Of a DNA stretch of 62,343 nucleotides, positions 55,897 to 62,343 are shown piece by piece. How positions within the stretch are numbered: the stretch's first letter is position 1; every line of letters begins with the position of its first letter. The position numbers and the translations under genes were made by a program. The stretch is from Bacillota bacterium (GTDB lineage Bacteria > Bacillota > UBA4882 > UBA10575). The notes beneath the pieces were generated by a model, which had not been told where the DNA came from, searched no databases, and worked only from the letters and a program-made list of their open reading frames with translations. The stretch spans positions 1-62,343 of the forward strand of contig JAAYGG010000024.1 of NCBI GenBank assembly GCA_012727895.1, given 5' to 3'.

Positions 55897-55984
55897 TTGC
55901 CGCCCTCCTTTTTCCGCCCATGAAAGTCCCGGCCAGGGAGGTCGGGCCTTCCTTTATTCCCTTGTGTCTCTTGTATTTGCTATT

Positions 55985-56007
55985 ATTCCTACCAAATTAG
56001 TAGGAAT
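55985..56007 (-). promoter_or_regulatory. Rrf2/IscR-type operator of iscS-iscU
   Basis: ATTCCTAC-N7-GTAGGAAT, perfect 8-bp arms, centred just downstream of the predicted start site. The sequence resembles Firmicutes IscR/Rrf2 sites in general appearance. A bound regulator would block transcription here. Confidence 0.7.
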
Positions 56008-56014
56008 TAATTTT

Positions 56015-56043
56015 ATTTTACTGCGCTTCAAAGCAATAGTCAA
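56015..56043 (-). promoter_or_regulatory. Promoter of iscS-iscU
   Basis: Minus strand TTGACT (56043-56038), 17-base spacer, TAAAAT (56020-56015). The operator follows directly. Confidence 0.8.
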
Positions 56044-56164
56044 TAGGAATTTCCATTTTTTCAAGGGACAAATTCCCGGTTTTTTAGTTTCAACCCCTTT
56101 GGGTATGACCCATATCTTTCTTGCATATCTTTATATTACCAGACATAACATGGCAAAAAAATGT

Positions 56165-56193
56165 TTGACGCCCATGATCGCCAATGATATAAT
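56165..56193 (+). promoter_or_regulatory. Promoter of the xylanase gene
   Basis: TTGACG at 56165-56170, 17-base spacer, TATAAT at 56188-56193, 48 bases upstream of the start. No catabolite-repression (cre) box is obvious. Confidence 0.85.
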
Positions 56194-56204
56194 CAGACCC
56201 ATAA

Positions 56205-57728
<1,524 letters not shown>

Positions 57729-57785
57729 GAGATAAGGCCGGCAAAGGCGCACCGCGGAGCCCATGGACGCGCCTGGAAAGGAAAG

Positions 57786-57821
57786 CAGTTGCATTAAAAG
57801 GAATGCAACTGTTTTCTTTTT
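57786..57821 (+). terminator. Terminator of the xylanase gene
   Basis: CAGTTGCATT / AATGCAACTG (57786-57795, 57802-57811) followed by TTTTCTTTTT. The remaining AT-rich gap to 57998 shows no clear promoter or gene. Confidence 0.9.
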
Positions 57822-57998
57822 CATGGAGTTCTTTTAAATATCATGCTTTCAGCTTCCTTTGAGTTTTGCTTGTTATGATCCGGTAATTGTGGTAGTATTT
57901 TATATAAAGTAAAAAACTAGTATTCAACAATGTTCCGGCGGAGGCCCGGTTATAGTCTTAGATGATGTACAATAATTGAACAAGGGCGGCAGAAGAGA

Positions 57999-58730
57999 AT
58001 GAAGAACAAAACGATACTGATCCCCAACTCTTTTTATGGCCGGACCGTACCGGCCATTTTTCACCAGCGTTTACACAGGTTTGCGGCACAGGTGGAGACA
58101 GAAGAGGGAGTGGAAGAGGTTCATATCCCCAACTCCGGGCGCCTGGCGGAGCTGCTTTTCGCCGGGAATCAAGTGGGCTTGCATTTTGAAGGGAGAAAGG
58201 GACGGAAGACCCGTTATACCCTGGTTAAGGCGCAAACCGACGACGGGTGGGCTTTTATCGACTCGCGACTGCCCAACCGGATTTTGGCCAAGCATTGGCA
58301 GGACCTCCCGCCGCTTCACGTTTATGACAAAGCCTATCCGGAAACGACCGTTGGCGCCAGCCGCTTTGACTTGGTGTTGCATGGAAGGAACCCGGAGAAG
58401 ATCGCCTTTCTGGAGGCGAAATGCGTCACCCTGGTGCAGGAGGGAACCGGGCTTTTTCCGGACGCCCCCACGGAAAGGGGAAGAAAACACCTGCTTGAAC
58501 TGGCGCGGTTGGCCCGCGACAGGAACCGGGCATTGGTTTTTTACTTTGTGCAACACCCGGGGGGAGAGAGGGCCTGGGCGAACAGGAAAATGGATCCGAA
58601 ATTTGCCGACGCAATGCGCGAGGCAATCCAGACCGGGGTGGAATTCTACGCCTACCGTGTGATGCCCGGGGAAGAGTGGGTGGAATTGACGGAAGTGCCG
58701 GTGGAAGAACCGCCGGGTAGTCAATATTGA
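57999..58730 (+). CDS. sfsA: SfsA family protein
   Basis: 243 residues. Landmarks of the SfsA family: VHIPNSGRLAELLFAG, RKTRYTLVKAQTDDGW, DSRLPNRI, RFDLVLHGRNPEKIAFLEAK, VTLVQEGTGLFPDAPTERGR and KHLLELARLA. The PD-(D/E)XK-like residues D...EAK are present. SfsA is described as a DNA-binding sugar-fermentation stimulation protein and nuclease candidate. It stands alone between the xylanase and the permease. Confidence 0.9.
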   Translation: MKNKTILIPNSFYGRTVPAIFHQRLHRFAAQVETEEGVEEVHIPNSGRLAELLFAGNQVGLHFEGRKGRKTRYTLVKAQTDDGWAFIDSRLPNRILAKHWQDLPPLHVYDKAYPETTVGASRFDLVLHGRNPEKIAFLEAKCVTLVQEGTGLFPDAPTERGRKHLLELARLARDRNRALVFYFVQHPGGERAWANRKMDPKFADAMREAIQTGVEFYAYRVMPGEEWVELTEVPVEEPPGSQY

Positions 58731-58904
58731 CCTGCCTTTGCGTGGGAAGACCCGCCGGGTGAAGATGATTTTTCGTGATCCGTGAGATATAGATGTGGAG
58801 CCCGACCTCCAGTACTGAAAAATTAGTTCATCCAGCAAAAGGTTTAAGTATGGCGAGCCAATAGAAACCTGGATATCAATTATACATAGAAAGAGGGAGC
58901 ACTG

Positions 58905-59768
58905 TTGTGCCGCGTTAAGGTTGGCCCTAAGTACGAATTATCAAGCAAAAGCCCTCAGGGGGAGAAAAGGGTCAGTGGCGCCCTTTTTTTCACCCTGTTC
59001 AAACTGAGCTTCATCAAGGCCTTTCAGTACCGGGGATATATCCTGATAACTCTTTTCAGCTCCATTATTGGTGTTTTTGTCCGGGTTAGTTTATGGACGG
59101 CTTTGTTCCGGGCCAACCCGGTGGTCCGGAATACCACTTTTCATGATATGATCACTTACATGGCCTTGACCGGCCTGCTTCTCCTCTTTAACATGTCCGG
59201 CGCGGGTGACCGGATTGCCCACCGGATATTGCAGGGCTCAATCTCCACAGATCTGATCCGGCCTTATAATCTAAAATTATATATCTTCTCACAGACCACC
59301 GGCGATAATCTGGCCCACTTCTTGCTTTTTGTTTTGCCGGTCTACACTGGGGTCCTGATTCTTTTCGGGATGCAGACTCCCCCCACCCTCCTCCACGTCC
59401 TTGTTTTTATCGTTGCTGTGGTCAACGGCGCCATTATTTCCTTCTATTATTATTACATCCTGGGAATGCTCCCTTTCTGGCTCGAGTCCAACTGGTACAT
59501 CAGGTTTGTGGATTACGCCATGTTTACCTTGTTTGCCGGCGCCTTTGTCCCGATCTGGTTTTATCCCGACTTCCTAGTGAAAATCAGTTATTACCTGCCC
59601 TTCCGGTATATTACCTATGAAGCCGTCACCTTCTACCTTGGCCGCACCGGTCTGCCGGAGATGGCCGGTGTTCTCTTGAGGCAATTGGTTTGGATCGGGA
59701 TTTTGCTTGGGCTGGAAGCGGTTTTGTGGCGGGCGGCCCAGAAAAAATTGACGGTCTACGGCGGGTGA
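58905..59768 (+). CDS. Orphan ABC-2 type transporter permease
   Basis: 287 residues with about six membrane segments (ITLFSSIIGVFVRVSLWTAL, MALTGLLLLFNM, LAHFLLFVLPVYTGVLILFG, HVLVFIVAVVNGAIISFYYY and others), resembling the DUF990/ABC-2 permeases that normally occur as ATPase-permease-permease triplets. Here no ATPase or second permease is adjacent: the next 246 bases are non-coding and then comes the NTPase gene. Likely a remnant of a larger export locus. The start is TTG 58905 (GAGGGAG upstream). Substrate unknown. Confidence 0.75.
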   Translation: MCRVKVGPKYELSSKSPQGEKRVSGALFFTLFKLSFIKAFQYRGYILITLFSSIIGVFVRVSLWTALFRANPVVRNTTFHDMITYMALTGLLLLFNMSGAGDRIAHRILQGSISTDLIRPYNLKLYIFSQTTGDNLAHFLLFVLPVYTGVLILFGMQTPPTLLHVLVFIVAVVNGAIISFYYYYILGMLPFWLESNWYIRFVDYAMFTLFAGAFVPIWFYPDFLVKISYYLPFRYITYEAVTFYLGRTGLPEMAGVLLRQLVWIGILLGLEAVLWRAAQKKLTVYGG

Positions 59769-60014
59769 GCCATCGGCGCGGGTTTTTTCGCCACCGGGCC
59801 GCTGGTAAATACCTTTCATTAGTTGAACGGTGGACCCCTTATGAGAAACAGCACGCAATTACGGAAGAAAGTCTTCAATGAAGGATCTGATTCTGCACTT
59901 GTAAAATAAAAAACCAAATCTGGGATGTAAAGATAACTGCCCATTCGCGATCTGTAAATAAACATAAGGAAAAGTCGCGCTCACATGATTCGGCTGAGAG
60001 GAGGGGTCAAGTCT

Positions 60015-60893
60015 ATGTTTATGACTCGAAACATCTTGGATTTTTCCGACTACATCATTGAGCATACTCGCGATTTCACCGGCCGGGAGTGGGTCTTCAC
60101 CCAGATTGACCGTTGGCTGGCTAATCCCGATGCGCCCCCATTTTTCATTATCACCGGAGAACCGGGCATCGGCAAGACGGCAATCGCCGCCCAACTGGTA
60201 CGGATCTCCAACGGGCAGGCTCCGGAGCCGGCCGGATGCATTTCAATCAAGAAAGGGTTCCTTAATGCTGCGCATTTCTGTATCAGGCAGCAGGTAAACA
60301 CGGTTGAGCCGTTGGAATTCGTCCAGTCCCTCTATAGTCAGTTGTTAGAGATTGAAGGCTTTACCGAGGAGATGCTGGAAAATAAAGGCGTCGAGGGGCA
60401 AACAGCGGTACCGGCCTATATCGATATGGTTATCAACCCTCTCAAAGCGCTCCATGACCGGGATCCCAACCGGCAAACCGTTATCGTCGTCGATTCTCTG
60501 GACGAAGCGGCCCGGATGGCGAGGCGCGACACGATCGTAGACTTACTGGCCAATACGGGCCGGTTGCCCGCTGGGGTGCGTTTCATCCTCACAACGCGCC
60601 CGGAAGACAGGGTCCTGCGCCGCTTCGACGAGCGGAATGTCCCCTATTTACTGCTTGATGTGACGCGCGGGGGGAATCCTGAAGACATACGCCGGTACAT
60701 ACAGGAGAAACTCAGCTCCTCAAATGCTCTGGCAGCCCATTTGGCAGAAAATCATATGGATAAAGAAACCTTCATCGAGGCGGCCGGCGAAGCCTGTAAA
60801 GGCAATTTCCTCTACCTGGTCTGGCTATTGCCGGCGATCGCCGGTGGTAAACAAGGTCTTGATGACCCATGGGTTGGATATCCTCCAATATAA
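60015..60893 (+). CDS. STAND/NACHT-like NTPase, N-terminal part (frame broken by duplication)
   Basis: 293 residues to a TAA at 60891-60893. ATG 60015 follows GGAGGGG. A short N-terminus (RNILDFSDYIIEHTRDFTGR), then an AAA_16/NACHT-like P-loop domain: Walker A IITGEPGIGKTAIAAQLVRI, Walker B TVIVVDSLDEAARMA, sensor RFILTTRPEDRVL, and a C-terminal helical part. There is no N-terminal effector domain. The frame ends because of a 71-base duplication; without it the protein continues into the WD40 part. Either a pseudogene, a two-ORF split gene, or an OFF state. Related proteins act as signal sensors, some in antiphage defence. Confidence 0.8.
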   Translation: MFMTRNILDFSDYIIEHTRDFTGREWVFTQIDRWLANPDAPPFFIITGEPGIGKTAIAAQLVRISNGQAPEPAGCISIKKGFLNAAHFCIRQQVNTVEPLEFVQSLYSQLLEIEGFTEEMLENKGVEGQTAVPAYIDMVINPLKALHDRDPNRQTVIVVDSLDEAARMARRDTIVDLLANTGRLPAGVRFILTTRPEDRVLRRFDERNVPYLLLDVTRGGNPEDIRRYIQEKLSSSNALAAHLAENHMDKETFIEAAGEACKGNFLYLVWLLPAIAGGKQGLDDPWVGYPPI

Positions 60894-60939
60894 ATAAAAT
60901 TTTGGCGATCGCCGGTGGTAAACAAGGTCTTGATGACCC
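60833..60939 (+). repeat. 36-bp perfect direct repeat flanking a 35-bp spacer in the NTPase gene
   Basis: The 36 bases beginning GGCGATCGCCGGTGG and ending GATGACCC occur at 60833-60868 and 60904-60939, 71 bases apart. The first copy is in the frame of the NTPase part; the second is in the frame of the WD40 part. Deleting one repeat and the spacer joins the two frames seamlessly (AIAGGKQGLDDPAAFPVGLD). Confidence 0.95.
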
Positions 60940-62343
60940 GGCGGCTTTTCCGGTGGGTCTGGACGGCATCTACCAAGCATTTCTGCGGACACGGATTGGC
61001 AATGATCTCGACCAGTGGCGCAAGAGCTACCGCCTTTTGTTGGGAGTATTGATCGCGGCCCAAGAACCCTTAGCGATCGACCAATTGACCCGGTTTACCG
61101 GGCTCGAGGCGCAGGAGGTAAGGGATATTCTCATTGACGTGCAGCAGGTTCTTAGTCCGTCCCTTTACCAACAAGGGCTCTATCAACCATACCATCAATC
61201 GATCGTGGGTTTCTTGACCCATGCGGACCGGGCGGGGGAACTGTGGATCGATCCTCAACCTATTCATGATAAGATCGCTGATCTGTATTTATCAGAATAC
61301 AATGGCCGTTGGGCCGCTTGTGATCGATACGGGCTGCGTCACCTGCCGTTTCATCTTGCACAAGCCGGCCGGCTAGAGGATTTGCGTCGGCTTCTCCTCG
61401 ATTTCTCCTGGCTCCAGGCAAAACTGGAGGCCGCGGATATCTCCTCCATTTTGGTAGACTATGATTTCTCCGCGCACGACGAGGAACTCCACCTTGCCCA
61501 GGGGGCGCTCCGTCTTTCCGCGCACGCGCTGGCCAAGAACAAGTCAGAAATGGCCGGGCAGCTAGTGGGGCGGTTGCTTGCCTGCGAACAACCTGGAATT
61601 CAAGGTTTAGTTGGACAAGCCAAAGAATGGCGAGGCAAGCCCTGGCTGCGACCGCTGACCGCCAGCTTGATGTTGCCCGGTCCCTTACTGCTTACCCTGG
61701 AGGGGCACAGGGATGATGTCAGCGCCGTGGCCCTCCACGCCGACGGGAAGCGGGCCGTCTCGGCCTCGGAAGACAAAACCCTCAAGATCTGGGACCTGGA
61801 AAGCGGGGAGTGCCTGCTTACCCTGGAGGGGCACGAGGACGGTGTCTGCGCTGTTGCTCTTCACCCCGACGGGAGGCGGGCCATCTCGGCCTCGAAAGAT
61901 AAAACCCTCAAGGTCTGGGACCTGGAAAGCGGGGAGTGCCTGCGTACCTTGGAGGGGCACGAGGGCGTTGTTAGCGCCGTAGCTCTCTACGCTGACGGGG
62001 AGTTGGCCGTCTCGGCCTCATGGGATGAGACCCTCAAGGTCTGGGACCTGGAGAGTGGGGAGTGCCTGCGCACCCTGGAGGGGGACTGGCACTGCATCAA
62101 CGCTATTGCTCTTCACGCCGACGGGGAGCGGGCCGTCTTGGCCTTGTCCGATGATACCCTTATAGTCTTGGACCTGGAGAGCGGGGAGTGCCTGGGGACC
62201 CTGGTGGAGCACGTGGAGGGTGTCAGCGCCGTGGCTCTCCACGCCGACGGGGAGCGGGCCGTCTCGGCCTCGTGGGATGAGAGCCTTATAGTCTGGGACT
62301 TGGAGAGTGAGGAGTGCCTACGTATCCTGGAAGGGCACAGTGA
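60869..62343 (+). CDS. STAND NTPase, C-terminal helical and WD40 part, runs off the window
   Basis: Open in the second frame (codons at positions 2 mod 3) from ATG 60869 to the window edge without a stop, about 491 codons. The first ATG lies in the spacer of the duplication and has no good ribosome site, so separate translation is doubtful. Residues from the repeat on: helical linker (AAFPVGLDGIYQAFLRTRIG, DPQPIHDKIADLYLSEYNGR), then WD40 repeats from 61688: five full 42-residue units (pattern LEGHxxxVSAVALHADGxRA, VSASxDxTLKVWDLESGEC) and the start of a sixth. This is the sensor propeller of the same gene as 60015-60893. The full repeat number is unknown because the gene leaves the window. 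Confidence 0.8.
   Translation, partial: MGWISSNINKILAIAGGKQGLDDPAAFPVGLDGIYQAFLRTRIGNDLDQWRKSYRLLLGVLIAAQEPLAIDQLTRFTGLEAQEVRDILIDVQQVLSPSLYQQGLYQPYHQSIVGFLTHADRAGELWIDPQPIHDKIADLYLSEYNGRWAACDRYGLRHLPFHLAQAGRLEDLRRLLLDFSWLQAKLEAADISSILVDYDFSAHDEELHLAQGALRLSAHALAKNKSEMAGQLVGRLLACEQPGIQGLVGQAKEWRGKPWLRPLTASLMLPGPLLLTLEGHRDDVSAVALHADGKRAVSASEDKTLKIWDLESGECLLTLEGHEDGVCAVALHPDGRRAISASKDKTLKVWDLESGECLRTLEGHEGVVSAVALYADGELAVSASWDETLKVWDLESGECLRTLEGDWHCINAIALHADGERAVLALSDDTLIVLDLESGECLGTLVEHVEGVSAVALHADGERAVSASWDESLIVWDLESEECLRILEGHS
61688..62343 (+). repeat. Tandem 126-bp WD40 repeats
   Basis: Units at 61688-61813, 61814-61939, 61940-62065, 62066-62191, 62192-62317 and a partial sixth, each 42 codons. 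They are similar at the DNA level too (for example CTGGAGGGGCAC, GACGGGGAGCGGGCCGTCTC and GACCTGGAGAGCGGGGAG recur). The fourth unit deviates most (GGGGACTGGCACTGCATC). Confidence 0.92.

Noticed and set aside
60833-60939. Two 36-bp repeats with a 35-bp spacer, the dimensions of a minimal CRISPR array
   Set aside because: The repeat is part of the NTPase coding sequence (AIAGGKQGLDDP) and there are only two copies; no cas genes are present. A duplication explains it.

Overview
The window is the replication-origin region of a low-to-medium GC Gram-positive-type anaerobe, most likely a Clostridia-like Bacillota. Evidence: the gene order rpmH-rnpA-yidD-yidC-jag-mnmE-mnmG-rsmG-parA-parB on the minus strand, diverging from dnaA-dnaN-S4 protein-recF-DUF721-remB-gyrB-gyrA on the plus strand; two parS sites of the Bacillus type; non-adenylylated (GSI-alpha type) glutamine synthetase; four-subunit pyruvate:ferredoxin oxidoreductase; FMN-riboswitch-controlled ribD-E-BA-H; Rrf2/IscR-like regulator with iscS-iscU. 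Many starts are GTG or TTG behind strong Shine-Dalgarno sites. A secreted GH11-CBM6-CBM2 xylanase and a PL26/YetA-like secreted protein suggest a plant-polymer degrader. No tRNA, rRNA or CRISPR array was seen.

Layout. 1-600: 5' part of an ISLre2-type transposase with an in-frame TAG, cut by the window edge. 771-3541: metNIQ methionine importer (minus) behind a structured leader. 3.6-5.3 kb: glyA. 5.4-9.9 kb (minus): nitroreductase, archaeal-type IMP cyclohydrolase, porGDAB behind a Rex-like operator. 10.1-18.5 kb: pdxS, PL26-like lyase, PepV-type peptidase, a DUF6398-like protein, a nonsense-interrupted HhH glycosylase (plus), CapA-like and DUF559-like proteins. 18.5-24.1 kb: glnA, then bactofilin, M23 peptidase, DUF4446, parB, parA. 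24.4-30.8 kb: RNA-modification and membrane-insertion genes up to rpmH. 30.8-32.9 kb: bipartite oriC around dnaA. 32.9-44.6 kb: replication and topology genes, an SMC-like protein with degenerate ATPase motifs, an HtrA protease and rlmH.

44.6-62.3 kb is more accessory: a lipoprotein with a gap carrying a hairpin pair upstream, the rib operon, an Rrf2 regulator next to metA, metY and cysK, then iscS-iscU (minus) with a clear Rrf2-type palindrome at its promoter, the xylanase, sfsA, an orphan ABC-2 permease, and at the right edge a STAND/NACHT-like NTPase with WD40 repeats.

The genes form three functional groups: origin firing, segregation and translation-machinery housekeeping; a sulfur-amino-acid/Fe-S module (metNIQ, metA, metY, cysK, iscSU, Rrf2 regulator) that appears co-regulated; and central anaerobic carbon metabolism (POR with a Rex site). 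The least ordinary signals are: the NTPase-WD40 gene split by an exact 36-bp direct repeat whose loss would restore the frame; the 75-nt structured leader of metN; the divergent SMC-like ATPase after gyrA; and regulatory sites (Rex box, Rrf2 palindrome, duplicated promoter around rib).
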